Both the position numbers and the translations under genes were made by a program. From Proteocatella sphenisci DSM 23131 (GTDB lineage: Bacteria > Bacillota > Clostridia > Peptostreptococcales > Filifactoraceae), in NCBI RefSeq assembly GCF_000423525.1, contig NZ_AUID01000003.1:104675-168674 (forward strand): a DNA stretch of 64,000 nucleotides, written 5' to 3'. Positions 51,072-60,377 of this stretch are shown one piece after another (position 1 is the first letter of the stretch; every line of letters starts with the position of its first letter). Under the pieces are notes generated by a model. The model saw only the letters and a list, made by a program, of their open reading frames with translations. It ran no database searches and was not told where the DNA came from.

Positions 51072-53405
51072 ATGGCTAAATATATAAAAGAACCTGCAGT
51101 AGATATAAGTAAATTCAAATCTGTAAATAGCAGCTTCAGAAAAAAAGATGCCATGGCTCTGGTTACTGGAAAGCCTGTATACACTGATGATCTGGCTCCA
51201 CAAGATGCTCTTGTAATAAAGATACTGCGAAGTCCTCATGCCCACGCTCTTATAGAAGAAATCGATGTGAGCCGTGCCCTTTTAGTTGATGGAATTGAGT
51301 GCGTCCTCACCTACAAAGATGTACCGGGAAGCAGATTTACAATTGCCTGTCAGGCTTATCCTGAACCAAGCAACTACGACAGGCTTATACTCGAAAAACG
51401 CCTGCGATTCGTCGGTGATGCCGTAGCAATAGTGGCGGGTGAAGATGAAAAAGCTGTAAACAAGGCGCTAAAGCTTATAAAGGTCAAATATGGAGTACTT
51501 GAACCTGTTCTGGATTTTAAAAAAGCAAAAGACCACAAGGTCCTTGTACATCCAGAAGATGACATAAAGACCAACCCATTTTTTCCTGAGCAGATAAAAA
51601 GAAATATTGTTTATTATGGAGAAACCCAATACGGAAACGTAAATGAAGAATTTGAAAAATGCGACGTAGTGATTGAAAAAACCTACCATACGCTTCAAAA
51701 TAACCAGACTCCAATGGAGCCCTTTACTACTTTTGCAAATTTGGATCCTTATGGCAGAATTACTATAGTAAGCTCCACCCAGACTCCCTTCCATGTAAGA
51801 AGGATTGTTGCAAATGCACTCGATGTTCCAAAGTCAAAGATAAGAGTTATAAAACCAAGGATAGGCGGAGGATTTGGGTCCAAGCAGAGCTCTGTAAGTG
51901 AAATGTATCCTGCCATAGTAACGCTTAAGACTGGAAGACCTTCTAAGATAGTCTATACCAGAGCTGAATGTTTTATAGCCGGAAGTCCAAGGCATGAGAT
52001 GGAGATGACCGTAAAAATTGGAGCTACAAAAGACGGAAAAATAAGAGCCATGGATCTTTATACGCTTTCAAATTCGGGTGCCTATAATGAGCACAGCTCC
52101 ACAACAGTTGGCCTGTCTGCTACAAAATCACTTTCTCTTTATGGAAGAATACCCGCTCAAAGATTCTCCTATGATGTTGTTTATACTAACAAGGTACCAA
52201 GCGGTGCCTACAGGGGCTTTGGAGCTACTCAGGGTGTATTTGCCATAGAGTCTGCCATAGATGAGCTTGCACATGCTATGGCATTTGATCCTATAAAACT
52301 AAGAGAGTTAAATCTAGTAACTCCTGGTGAAGCTGTATTTATGTATGAAAACAAGCCTGTCAACACATGTAACCTCGACAGGTGCATTGCAAAAGCCAAA
52401 GACCTTATAGATTGGGATAATAAATATCCAAGAAGAGAAATGGGTAATGGAAAAGTGCGCGGTGTGGGACTTGCAATTGCTATGCAGGGCTCTGGAATAG
52501 CTGGTATAGATATAGCCGGCGTAGAAATAAGGCTGAGCGATCATGGTTTTTATCATATGAATGTAGGTGCTGCTGATATAGGTACCGGAAGCGACACTGT
52601 CCTTTCTCAGATAGCATGTGAAGCCCTTGGCTGCACCATGGACGATATAATCGTAAGCGGGGTAGACACAGACGTTTCTCCTTATGACGCTGGAGCCTAT
52701 GCTTCGAGCACGACATATATAACTGGTATGGCCGTTGTAAAGACCTGCGAAAAAATAATAGAACAGATTCTTGAACAGGCTTCAAAAATGATGGGTGTTG
52801 CCAAAGACATACTGGAGTTTGACGGTAAAAAGATATTTACCATAGATGGTCCTGAAGTAGCTTATAAGGAACTTTCACTCTTTGATCTGGCTGCTCAGAC
52901 AGGTGGCGGATCTGTGGATATGATATCTGCAAGTGAATCCCATTTTTCTCAGTACTCTCCACCACCTTTTATGGCAGGAGCCGTTGAGATTGAAGTGGAT
53001 AAATATACAGGCAAGATAGAAATCATTGACTATGTAGGCGTACTTGACTGCGGAACTCCTATAAACCCTAATCTTGTAAGGATACAGGCTGAAGGCGGAA
53101 TTGCACAAGGCATTGGAATGGCGCTTTGGGAAGATGTCCGTTTTGACGATAATGGAAAACTTCTCAATGACAATTTCATGACCTACAAAATCCCAGGAAG
53201 ACTGGATATAAAGAATGTGAGGGTTCATATTGAGCCTACCTATGAACCTACAGGTCCATTTGGGGCAAAATCAGTTGGCGAGCTCGTTATAAATACCCCT
53301 TCTCCAGCTCTTGCTAATGCAATAGAAAATACAACAGGTGTAAGGCTTAGAGAACTCCCTATGACAGCTGAAAAACTTATGATGGCAATGTCATGCATGC
53401 AGTAA
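51072..53405 (+). CDS. Molybdenum hydroxylase catalytic subunit (xanthine dehydrogenase family)
   Basis: Catalytic subunit of 777 residues holding the molybdopterin-cytosine-dinucleotide or MPT cofactor. Motifs are RIGGGFGSKQ near residue 265, GAYRGFGATQGVFAIES near 375, GSGIAGIDIAGVEI near 475, and GAKSVGELVINTPSP near 735, where the Glu of VGE is the catalytic base. The start is ATG with GGGAGG upstream. Nearby accessory genes yqeC and xdhC/coxI suggest a selenium-dependent hydroxylase with labile Se. The substrate may be a purine or nicotinate-like heterocycle and cannot be fixed from the sequence. Confidence 0.92.
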   Translation: MAKYIKEPAVDISKFKSVNSSFRKKDAMALVTGKPVYTDDLAPQDALVIKILRSPHAHALIEEIDVSRALLVDGIECVLTYKDVPGSRFTIACQAYPEPSNYDRLILEKRLRFVGDAVAIVAGEDEKAVNKALKLIKVKYGVLEPVLDFKKAKDHKVLVHPEDDIKTNPFFPEQIKRNIVYYGETQYGNVNEEFEKCDVVIEKTYHTLQNNQTPMEPFTTFANLDPYGRITIVSSTQTPFHVRRIVANALDVPKSKIRVIKPRIGGGFGSKQSSVSEMYPAIVTLKTGRPSKIVYTRAECFIAGSPRHEMEMTVKIGATKDGKIRAMDLYTLSNSGAYNEHSSTTVGLSATKSLSLYGRIPAQRFSYDVVYTNKVPSGAYRGFGATQGVFAIESAIDELAHAMAFDPIKLRELNLVTPGEAVFMYENKPVNTCNLDRCIAKAKDLIDWDNKYPRREMGNGKVRGVGLAIAMQGSGIAGIDIAGVEIRLSDHGFYHMNVGAADIGTGSDTVLSQIACEALGCTMDDIIVSGVDTDVSPYDAGAYASSTTYITGMAVVKTCEKIIEQILEQASKMMGVAKDILEFDGKKIFTIDGPEVAYKELSLFDLAAQTGGGSVDMISASESHFSQYSPPPFMAGAVEIEVDKYTGKIEIIDYVGVLDCGTPINPNLVRIQAEGGIAQGIGMALWEDVRFDDNGKLLNDNFMTYKIPGRLDIKNVRVHIEPTYEPTGPFGAKSVGELVINTPSPALANAIENTTGVRLRELPMTAEKLMMAMSCMQ

Positions 53406-54049
53406 TACTTGCATCTGGGACCAGCAGAAGGTTTGGAGCCAACAAGCTCCTTACCTTCCTTGACGGCCGGCCACTTTTTTCATATGCCCTCGAAAATGCT
53501 CTTTCATGCCCTGAAATAAAGGATATCACAGTAGTCACAAGATATGCTGAGATTGAAGAATATGTAGAGAAAACTGTGGATATCTTAATGCATGACAAGC
53601 GTAAAAAGGTCAGACTTATCCACAATTCATCTGCAGATGAGGGTATATCTTCATCTATAAGACTCGGCAGTGAGGCTGTGATTAAGGCCGAGGATGAGAA
53701 TACAGATTCTGGTAATATTTGCAAAATATTTTCGGTGATTTACATGGTGGCCGACCAGCCCTTCCTTAAAAAGGAGACCCTGCAAAAACTAACCATTTCA
53801 CACAATATGGCCGTGAATAAAGAAAATCTTCCTGTCATCTCTGTGCTTTGCTTTGGACAAACTCAAGCTAATCCTGTGATTTTTACCAGTCACTTCATGG
53901 GCCAGCTCCTTGAGCTTAAGGGTGACACCGGTGGAAAGGCAGTCCTTAAAAAGGCAGTTTCGTCTGGCATGAAATTTATTTTAAATAAAGTTGAAGCAAG
54001 TGAAAGTCAAGAACTTTTTGATATAGACAAAAAAGAAGACATGAATTAA
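53393..54049 (+). CDS. MocA/MobA-like nucleotidyltransferase
   Basis: NTP transferase of 218 residues, start overlapping the catalytic subunit by 13 bases. The nucleotide motif is ILASGTSRRFGANKLLTFLDG. The metal and substrate sites are AEDENTDSG-flanked VIYMVADQPFLKKETL. MocA adds CMP to molybdopterin to make the cytosine dinucleotide form used by xanthine dehydrogenase-family enzymes. Its place directly after the enzyme genes supports that role. Relatives in Se-dependent hydroxylase clusters are also called YgfJ/MocA. A terminator follows at once. Confidence 0.88.
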   Translation: MHAVILASGTSRRFGANKLLTFLDGRPLFSYALENALSCPEIKDITVVTRYAEIEEYVEKTVDILMHDKRKKVRLIHNSSADEGISSSIRLGSEAVIKAEDENTDSGNICKIFSVIYMVADQPFLKKETLQKLTISHNMAVNKENLPVISVLCFGQTQANPVIFTSHFMGQLLELKGDTGGKAVLKKAVSSGMKFILNKVEASESQELFDIDKKEDMN

Positions 54050-54073
54050 GAGCAGCGCTTTGTGCTCTTTTTT
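54048..54073. terminator. Terminator after mocA-like gene
   Basis: AAGAGCA pairs with TGCTCTT around an eight-base loop and is followed by a T-run. It begins inside the stop codon. Confidence 0.8.
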
Positions 54074-54094
54074 CATATCTTCTTTTTTTGCTTC

Positions 54095-55594
54095 CTATAT
54101 ATAGTATAAGTTATCTGAAGGGAAATATGGATCCGCAGTTACATCTATTCCTAATTTTCCGTAAGTCTGGTCATCATTTTTGCTCAGTATTGTAGTTGAG
54201 TGAGCCTGAGTTCCATTTAGTTCTCCCAGCATTGAAAGTGCTGCCTTTGCTACAGGGTTTGTTGTAGCACTTATAGTAAGGGCTATGAGCACTTCTTCGC
54301 ATGAAAGCAGCGGAGTCTTGTTTGAAAGTATATTGCTCTTAAGGTTCATTATAGGTTCTAAAATCTCAGGAGCTATAAGATGTATGGAGTCATCCAGATG
54401 GGCAAAGTGCTTTACTGCATTTATCATAACTGCTGCAGCTGCGTCCATTACGTTTGTCTTTCTTCCTGTTACTATAGTCCCGTCTTTAAGCTCAAGTGCT
54501 ACTGCCGGATACACGTTCACGTCTTGACGCTTGTATTTTTGTGACTTGGCTCTTGCTGGCTCTACACATTTTCTGTCTGATTCTTTAAGACTTAGTTCTT
54601 CCATTATAAGCTTGGCTCTGTCAGCCGTTTCTTTATCTACGTAGCCTTTTTTATATTCACAGGCCATCTTGAAATATCTTCTTATAATTTCCTGACATGA
54701 AGCTTGCTGAATTACCTGGTCGTCTATTATTCCACATGATATACGGTTTACACCCATATCTGTAGGCGACTTGTACACAGATTCTTCACCTGTTATCTTT
54801 TCTATTATTCTCTTTAGAACTGGAAAAGCCTCTATATCTCTATTGTAGTTTACCGAGGTCTCTCCATATGCATCAAGATGGAAGGAATCTATCATATTTA
54901 CATCTCTAAGATCTACCGTCGCTGATTCGTAGGCTATATTTAGGGGATGTTTGAGAGGTACATTCCATACTGGAAAAGTTTCAAATTTGGAATATCCGGC
55001 ATCTCTTCCTCTCTTGTTTTCATGGTAAAGCTGACTCAGGCACGTCGCAAGTTTTCCACTTCCTGGACCTGGACCAGTAACTACTACTATAGGTTTTGTA
55101 GTTTCTATGAATGGATTTTGTCCATAACCTTCATCGCTTACTATAGTATCTACATCTGTAGGATATCCTTTTGTAGCTCTGTGTTTATAAACTTTAATTC
55201 CTCTTCTTTTAAGCTTGTTCATGAAAACTGTCACTGAGGGCTGATCATTGTATCTTGTTATTACTACGCTGTTTACTTCGAGTTCATGGCCTCTAAGATC
55301 GTCTATAAGTCTGAACACATCCATGTCATATGTGATTCCAAAATCTCCTCTTACCTTGTTTCTCTCTATATCTCCTGCATATACACATATAACCACTTCC
55401 ACTTTTTCTTTAAGTTTGTTGAGAAGTTTTATCTTTGCATTTTCATCAAATCCTGGGAGTACTCTTTTTGCATGCATGTCAAACATGAGTTTGCCCCCGA
55501 ATTCAAGATACAGCTTGTCATAGTTATTGACTCTTTGGAGAATATATTTGGACTGCTCCTCCAGATACCTCACATGATCAAATCCGATTTTCAT
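54095..55594 (-). CDS. DUF1846 family protein
   Basis: Cytoplasmic protein of 499 residues in the DUF1846 family, common in Firmicutes and structurally known but of unclear function. Family features include [20 protein letters not shown] near the start, [20 protein letters not shown] (a nucleotide-type loop) near residue 170, and [20 protein letters not shown] near 205. GGAGG lies upstream of the ATG. A hairpin or operator-like inverted repeat (55618-55648) stands 24 bases before the start. It is convergent with the molybdenum hydroxylase operon. Confidence 0.92.
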   Translation of the reverse strand: MKIGFDHVRYLEEQSKYILQRVNNYDKLYLEFGGKLMFDMHAKRVLPGFDENAKIKLLNKLKEKVEVVICVYAGDIERNKVRGDFGITYDMDVFRLIDDLRGHELEVNSVVITRYNDQPSVTVFMNKLKRRGIKVYKHRATKGYPTDVDTIVSDEGYGQNPFIETTKPIVVVTGPGPGSGKLATCLSQLYHENKRGRDAGYSKFETFPVWNVPLKHPLNIAYESATVDLRDVNMIDSFHLDAYGETSVNYNRDIEAFPVLKRIIEKITGEESVYKSPTDMGVNRISCGIIDDQVIQQASCQEIIRRYFKMACEYKKGYVDKETADRAKLIMEELSLKESDRKCVEPARAKSQKYKRQDVNVYPAVALELKDGTIVTGRKTNVMDAAAAVMINAVKHFAHLDDSIHLIAPEILEPIMNLKSNILSNKTPLLSCEEVLIALTISATTNPVAKAALSMLGELNGTQAHSTTILSKNDDQTYGKLGIDVTADPYFPSDNLYYI

Positions 55595-55987
55595 AATTCC
55601 TCCTGTGTAAATTTAGACAGTTCAGGCAAAATTAATCCGCCTGAACTGGTATATAATAACATTATTGTGTCTTATAATTAATGTTTCTATGATAACACAA
55701 AATAAAGCTCAAATCAATATTGTGTCATCATTGTAATTCGATTTTTTTTGGAAAACGATTCCTGCATAATTTGTGTTAAAAAACAAACAATTCAAAAACT
55801 TTTGGTCTTTTATCAAATTTTGTCTTCCGTTATAAAACAAATTGTGGTATTATGGTAAATATATTAGTACATATACATAAAAAGAAAGAACAATTGCCTT
55901 ATTTGTTTTCATAATCTTTATTTCAATCTTAATGGTAGCACTTTCAATGTATACGTTCTATTTTAAATATTATAGGAGGAATAATCT
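55595..55987. other. Intergenic region between DUF1846 gene and sstT
   Basis: This 393-bp AT-rich gap holds the promoters of two divergent genes. The only clear structure is the inverted repeat at 55618-55648. No ORF with a ribosome site is visible. A TATTAT near 55850 could be a -10 for sstT, giving a leader of about 130 nt, but its -35 is weak. Confidence 0.6.
55618..55648. promoter_or_regulatory. Inverted repeat upstream of DUF1846 gene
   Basis: CAGTTCAGGC (55618-55627) and GCCTGAACTG (55639-55648) are perfect 10-bp complements with an 11-base spacer. It lies between the start codon and TATTATATA-like -10 candidates, so it may be an operator or a 5'-UTR hairpin. Confidence 0.5.
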
Positions 55988-57229
55988 ATGAAAAATCTTA
56001 TGAAAAAATGGAACAGCCTGAGTCTGGTAAAAAGAATCTTTGTCGGCCTTATAATCGGTATAATACTGGCAGTTACTGTTCCTACGCAATTCAGCGGAAT
56101 CACTATCTTTGGAGCACTGTTTGTTGGTGCACTTAAAGCAATCGCACCAATCCTGGTATTTTTCCTTGTTATGTCTGCTATCTCTGGCCACAGAGAAGGT
56201 ACTGAGACAAACATGAAATCTATCGTAATGCTTTATCTTGCTGGAACATTCCTTGCAGGTCTTGTTGCAGTTATTGCAAGTTTCATGTTCCCAGTTACAC
56301 TTACTCTTGGAGCTGGAGTAGACAGTATAACGCCTCCTGGAGGAGTTGTAGAAGTACTTAAGACATTACTTATGAATGTTGTTGACAACCCAGTTAAGGC
56401 GCTGTTTAACGCAAACTACATTGGTATCCTTGCATGGGCTGTAGTTCTTGGTCTCGCTATCAAAGGCGCTGCTCAGACTACTAAGGATATGGTTACTACA
56501 TTTGCAGATGGTCTTGCTCAAATGGTAAGATGGGTAATAAACTTTGCACCACTTGGAATTATGGGTCTTGTATTTGATGCAATAGCTACAAGCGGACTTG
56601 AGTCTCTTCTTAGCTACGGACAACTTCTACTTGTTCTTATAGGTTGTATGATTTTCGTTGCACTTGTAGTAAACCCGATAATAGCATACATCTTCATACG
56701 TCAGAACCCATACAAACTTGTATTGACTTGTCTGAGAGAAAGTGGACTTACTGCATTCTTTACTCGTAGTTCAGCTGCTAACATCCCAGTAAACATGGCT
56801 CTTTGTGAAAAGCTTGGCCTTGACAAAGACACTTACTCAGTATCTATACCTCTTGGAGCAACAATAAACATGGCAGGAGCTGCAATAACTATATCAGTTC
56901 TTACTCTTGCTGCAGTTAATACTCTTGGAATTCAAGTAGATATTGGAACAGCTCTTCTACTAAGCATACTTTCAGCAGTAAGTGCATGTGGAGCTTCTGG
57001 AGTTGCTGGTGGATCTCTTCTTCTTATCCCTCTTGCAGCAAGTCTTTTTGGTATTCCAAATGACGTTGCTATGCAGGTTGTTGGAGTTGGTTTCATCGTT
57101 GGAGTTATCCAGGATTCAGCTGAGACTGCTCTTAACTCTTCAACTGACGTTCTTTTCACTGCTATAGCAGAGTTTGGAAAAAGACGTAAGGCTGGAGAAA
57201 AAGTTGTTATAAACACTAAATTTGAATAA
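55988..57229 (+). CDS. sstT: Serine/threonine:sodium symporter SstT
   Basis: Sodium-coupled importer of serine and threonine in the glutamate-transporter (DAACS) superfamily, 413 residues and about eight helices plus re-entrant loops. Diagnostic stretches are [19 protein letters not shown] (the SSAA serine-rich loop), [19 protein letters not shown] near 290 and [20 protein letters not shown] near 360. AGGAGG precedes the ATG. It stands alone with a perfect terminator after it. Serine uptake suits an amino-acid-fermenting anaerobe. Confidence 0.96.
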   Translation: MKNLMKKWNSLSLVKRIFVGLIIGIILAVTVPTQFSGITIFGALFVGALKAIAPILVFFLVMSAISGHREGTETNMKSIVMLYLAGTFLAGLVAVIASFMFPVTLTLGAGVDSITPPGGVVEVLKTLLMNVVDNPVKALFNANYIGILAWAVVLGLAIKGAAQTTKDMVTTFADGLAQMVRWVINFAPLGIMGLVFDAIATSGLESLLSYGQLLLVLIGCMIFVALVVNPIIAYIFIRQNPYKLVLTCLRESGLTAFFTRSSAANIPVNMALCEKLGLDKDTYSVSIPLGATINMAGAAITISVLTLAAVNTLGIQVDIGTALLLSILSAVSACGASGVAGGSLLLIPLAASLFGIPNDVAMQVVGVGFIVGVIQDSAETALNSSTDVLFTAIAEFGKRRKAGEKVVINTKFE

Positions 57230-57243
57230 TATATCAGTTATAT

Positions 57244-57285
57244 AAAAAAAGAGTGTAGATCCGAAAGGATCTACACTCTTTTTTT
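57244..57285. terminator. Strong bidirectional terminator, sstT/modC
   Basis: A 19-bp perfect stem (core GAGTGTAGATCC and GGATCTACACTC) with a GAAA tetraloop and A/T-runs on the outer sides serves both convergent genes. Confidence 0.95.
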
Positions 57286-58066
57286 ACCCTTTAATAATAT
57301 CTCGAATTGCTTTGGTTATGTCGTCTACAGGGTCTATCTCAATTGTTATTTTTCCTCTTGTTAAAGCTGTGGAATCCGAAACTCTTATATTGCCATTACT
57401 CAGTGCATCAAGCGCCAGATCATCCAGACTTTTGGTCCCATCTATTTTTCCAGATTTTACAAATGCAATCTCGTCGCACAGGCGAAATACCTCTTTGCGG
57501 CTGTGGGATACAAATATGGTGCCTTTTGATTCATCCATTACTTTTTCAATTTCTTTTTCTGTATTTATTCTGAGTTCTTCATCCAGTGCACTCATGGGTT
57601 CATCCAAAAGCAAAAGGTCTGGCTGTGATGCTATAACTCTGGCCAGGGCCACTCTTTGCTGCTGGCCTCCACTTAGCTGGTAAGGATATTTTTTTTCCAT
57701 TCCTTGGAGAGAAAAACTCTCTATGCTTTTTTCAAAAATTATATCTCTTTTTTTCTTATCTCTTATTCCTGCTATTATGTTTTCTCTCACTGTCATATTT
57801 GGAAAAAGAGCATAACTCTGAAAAAGATATCCTATCTTTCGCTGCTGGGGTCTTAGATTTATCTTGTTTGCAGAATCAAATAAGACTCTTTCTCCAAGTG
57901 ATATAATGCCCTCATCTGGAGTTTCTATTCCCGCTATGCACTTAAGAGTCATGCTCTTTCCTGATCCAGATGCGCCAAAAAGTCCCAATTTACCAGAGCC
58001 CGTATCTATATTTACTTTAAGAGTAAAGCTTCCTGATTTTTTTGTAAAATTCGCCCTCAGATTCAT
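57284..58066 (-). CDS. modC: Molybdate ABC transporter ATPase ModC
   Basis: ATPase of 260 residues. The start at 58066 is chosen because the ATGA overlap with modB and GGAG upstream fit better than a longer in-frame start. Walker A is GASGSGKSM with Met where Thr is normal. The Q-loop is YLFQSYALFPNMTV, the signature is LSGGQQQRVALARVI, Walker B is LLLLDEPMSALD, and the switch His is in FVSHSRKEV. The C-terminal regulatory MOP-like part is short. It is the third gene of modABC and supplies molybdate for the hydroxylase cofactor. Confidence 0.92.
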   Translation of the reverse strand: MNLRANFTKKSGSFTLKVNIDTGSGKLGLFGASGSGKSMTLKCIAGIETPDEGIISLGERVLFDSANKINLRPQQRKIGYLFQSYALFPNMTVRENIIAGIRDKKKRDIIFEKSIESFSLQGMEKKYPYQLSGGQQQRVALARVIASQPDLLLLDEPMSALDEELRINTEKEIEKVMDESKGTIFVSHSRKEVFRLCDEIAFVKSGKIDGTKSLDDLALDALSNGNIRVSDSTALTRGKITIEIDPVDDITKAIRDIIKG

Positions 58067-58728
58067 CGCCTGTCTCCTTTTTGAGAAATACTGTTCATGA
58101 CTACCACTGCCAGAAGTGATATTGCTGATATCAAAAATGCCCATTTAAAGGCCAGGGCTCTGTCTCCTGATTGGATAGCTGTATATACTGCAAGGGCCAT
58201 GGTCTGGGTTTTGCCTGGTATGTTTCCAGCTATTATTACTGTGGCTCCAAATTCTCCCATAGCCCTTGAAAAAGCAAGTATAGTCCCTGAAAGTATCCCA
58301 TACCTGCAGTTGGGAAGAATTACCCTGAAAAATATCCTTGTTTCAGACATGCCCAGTGTCTGCGCCGAATATACAAGGGTTTGATCTAACTGCTCAAATG
58401 AAGCCTTGGATGCCCTGTACATAAGTGGAAAAGCCACCACCGAGGACGCTATAACTGTTGCAGTCCACGTAAATACCACTGAGCTTTCAAATCCCAGAAG
58501 GATTTTTCCAAATACGCCGTTTTTACCAAAGACCACCAGCAGAAAAAAACCAATTACCGTAGGGGGAAGTACCAGTGGAAGCGTAAAAATTCCATCTATG
58601 AGATTTTTGTGATTTTTTAGCCTCATAACAAAGGCCGCCGCCCCTATTCCAGCCACAAAGGCTATTATAGTTGCCGCAAGAGAGGTCTTTATCGAAATTA
58701 TAAGAGGTGAATAATCTATACTATCCAA
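58063..58728 (-). CDS. modB: Molybdate ABC transporter permease ModB
   Basis: Permease of 221 residues with about five helices, starting at TTG 58726-58728 with AAGG upstream. The EAA loop is SAQTLGMSETRIFFRVILPN near residue 135. GEFGATVIIAGNIPGKTQTM is the classic ModB/CysTW motif. It overlaps modA by eight bases and modC by four, so all three are translated together. It forms the membrane channel for molybdate or tungstate. Confidence 0.95.
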   Translation of the reverse strand: MDSIDYSPLIISIKTSLAATIIAFVAGIGAAAFVMRLKNHKNLIDGIFTLPLVLPPTVIGFFLLVVFGKNGVFGKILLGFESSVVFTWTATVIASSVVAFPLMYRASKASFEQLDQTLVYSAQTLGMSETRIFFRVILPNCRYGILSGTILAFSRAMGEFGATVIIAGNIPGKTQTMALAVYTAIQSGDRALAFKWAFLISAISLLAVVVMNSISQKGDRR

Positions 58729-59518
58729 TTTCTTTACCTTCTATCGAAAATCCATATTTTTGAAATATATCCAGAGATTGCTGAGCACTCATAAAGTCCA
58801 TAAGTTGACTTGCCCCTTGTGGATTCCTGGAGTCTTTTATTATAGCAGCCGGGTATTCTATAGGTGAATGTGAAGCCCTATCCACTGTAAATCCAACTTT
58901 GACCTTGTCGGTGGTCATTGCATCTGTCATATATACAAAACCTGCATCCACTTCTCCTGCTTCCACCCATGTGAGCGTAGTCTTTACATCTGGAGAAAGC
59001 ACAGTTTTTGATCCAAGCTGGTCTTTAAGATTGTAATAATTTATGGCCTCTGTCGCATACTGGCCTGCAGGCGCAAGCGCTGGGTCTGCATGACCTATCT
59101 TTGTAAAATCTTTCTCTGCAAGGTCCTTGATCTCTTTGGGCAAAAGCTTACTCTCTGATGGAGTTATTACAACCAGGGAGTTTCTCAAAAATGATTTTCG
59201 ACTTTCATTAACTATAAGATCTTTTCCTTCAAGTGCATTTACCTGCTTTGATCCTGCAGAAAAAAATATATCTACCGGTGCGCCTTCTTCTATCTGTGCC
59301 TGAAGTGCTCCTGAGCCTCCAAAATTAAACATTATTTCATACTCAGGGTGATCTGCCTCATATATTGTTTCTATATCTGTAAGGGCTCCCTTAAGACTGG
59401 CTGCCGCTGAGACATTTATTACGGTCTTTTCTTCAGACTGCTCCTGAGGCTGGACGTCCTTACTGCAGCCTCCAAGGACTAAAATCATAAGTAAAAATAA
59501 AGCCAAAGTTTTTTTCAT
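58721..59518 (-). CDS. modA: Molybdate-binding lipoprotein ModA
   Basis: Binding lipoprotein of 265 residues. Signal peptide MKKTLALFLLMILVLGGC ends in a lipobox. The oxyanion pocket is INVSAAASLKGALTDIETIY with Ser residues, then FNFGGSGALQAQIEEGAPVD and IFFSAGSKQVNAL, all typical of ModA. AGAGGA precedes the ATG. Its promoter overlaps that of the divergent yqeC gene. Molybdate uptake serves the molybdenum hydroxylase encoded a few kilobases away. Confidence 0.95.
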   Translation of the reverse strand: MKKTLALFLLMILVLGGCSKDVQPQEQSEEKTVINVSAAASLKGALTDIETIYEADHPEYEIMFNFGGSGALQAQIEEGAPVDIFFSAGSKQVNALEGKDLIVNESRKSFLRNSLVVITPSESKLLPKEIKDLAEKDFTKIGHADPALAPAGQYATEAINYYNLKDQLGSKTVLSPDVKTTLTWVEAGEVDAGFVYMTDAMTTDKVKVGFTVDRASHSPIEYPAAIIKDSRNPQGASQLMDFMSAQQSLDIFQKYGFSIEGKEIG

Positions 59519-59559
59519 GATGTTCCTCTTTCTTAGTTATAATTTTACATATAATTGTT

Positions 59560-59600
59560 TTGACACAATTGAGTATACAGCAGTATCATTTTTGTGTCAA
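59560..59600. promoter_or_regulatory. Overlapping divergent promoters of modA and yqeC
   Basis: For yqeC, TTGACA (59560-59565) and TATCAT (59584-59589) are 18 bases apart. For modA on the minus strand, TTGACA (59595-59600) and TATACT (59572-59577) are 17 apart. The two polymerase sites overlap, and the repeated TTGACACAA boxes form an inverted pair, so one repressor could control both. Confidence 0.7.
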
Positions 59601-59632
59601 TTATGATAAAATCCTCTCATGGAGGTGATTTT

Positions 59633-60349
59633 ATGCTCAATGAGATTTTGAAACACAAGGTAATTTCATTCGTGGGAAGTGGAGGAAAAACCACGCTTAT
59701 GTTTGCACTGGCAAAAAAGCTTTCACTTTTGGGAAAAAAAGTTATAGTCACGACCACCACAAAGATATACATACCCCAAAACCATCCAGTAGTGCTTCCT
59801 GATAAAGATATTATATCTATGTCAAGTACCAGCCGCAGCCTTGAATCCCTAAAGGAAATTATGGCCTCACAAATAGAACTTTCGCTCAATAACGATAATA
59901 TATGCGTAACTGGGTCTTTGTGCCTGAGAAAAGACCATTATGAGCCTCAAAAGTTGTGTTCCTATGAGCTCTGCGGCTTTAGTGCAAGAGATTTTCTGAG
60001 TCTTGCTGATTTCGTGCTTATCGAAGCTGACGGTTCAAAACATAAGCCTTTAAAATTTCCAGGAGAAAATGAACCCGTAATACCGATAGAGAGTGATTTG
60101 GTTATAGCAGTTGCCGCAATGTGGTGCGCAGGCCAGTCTATATCACAAGTATGCCACCGCTATGAGCTTGCCTGCAGATTTTTGTCCAGTCAATACGGAT
60201 ATGAAATAAGCAAGGATCATATTGTGACCAGAGAAGATGTAATGAGAATTATGAACAGCAAGTCCGGCTATAGAAAAAACGTTGGAGACAGGGCATTTTT
60301 AAAATATATTTTCTATAATGAGGACGATTATGCTGACTTTGAGATTTAA
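59633..60349 (+). CDS. yqeC: YqeC-like selenium-dependent hydroxylase accessory protein
   Basis: P-loop protein of 238 residues. The start at 59633 follows GGAGGTG; longer in-frame starts lack a ribosome site. The N-terminal VISFVGSGGKTTLMFALAKK is the Walker-type loop of YqeC, followed by VIVTTTTKIYIPQ. FVLIEADGSKHKPLKFPGE is the second family hallmark. YqeC is found in selenium-dependent molybdenum hydroxylase gene sets and is thought to help insert labile selenium. It is divergent from modABC and precedes an XdhC/CoxI-family gene. Confidence 0.9.
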   Translation: MLNEILKHKVISFVGSGGKTTLMFALAKKLSLLGKKVIVTTTTKIYIPQNHPVVLPDKDIISMSSTSRSLESLKEIMASQIELSLNNDNICVTGSLCLRKDHYEPQKLCSYELCGFSARDFLSLADFVLIEADGSKHKPLKFPGENEPVIPIESDLVIAVAAMWCAGQSISQVCHRYELACRFLSSQYGYEISKDHIVTREDVMRIMNSKSGYRKNVGDRAFLKYIFYNEDDYADFEI

Positions 60350-60377
60350 GATATTATAAAAACTATGGAGGAAAATC

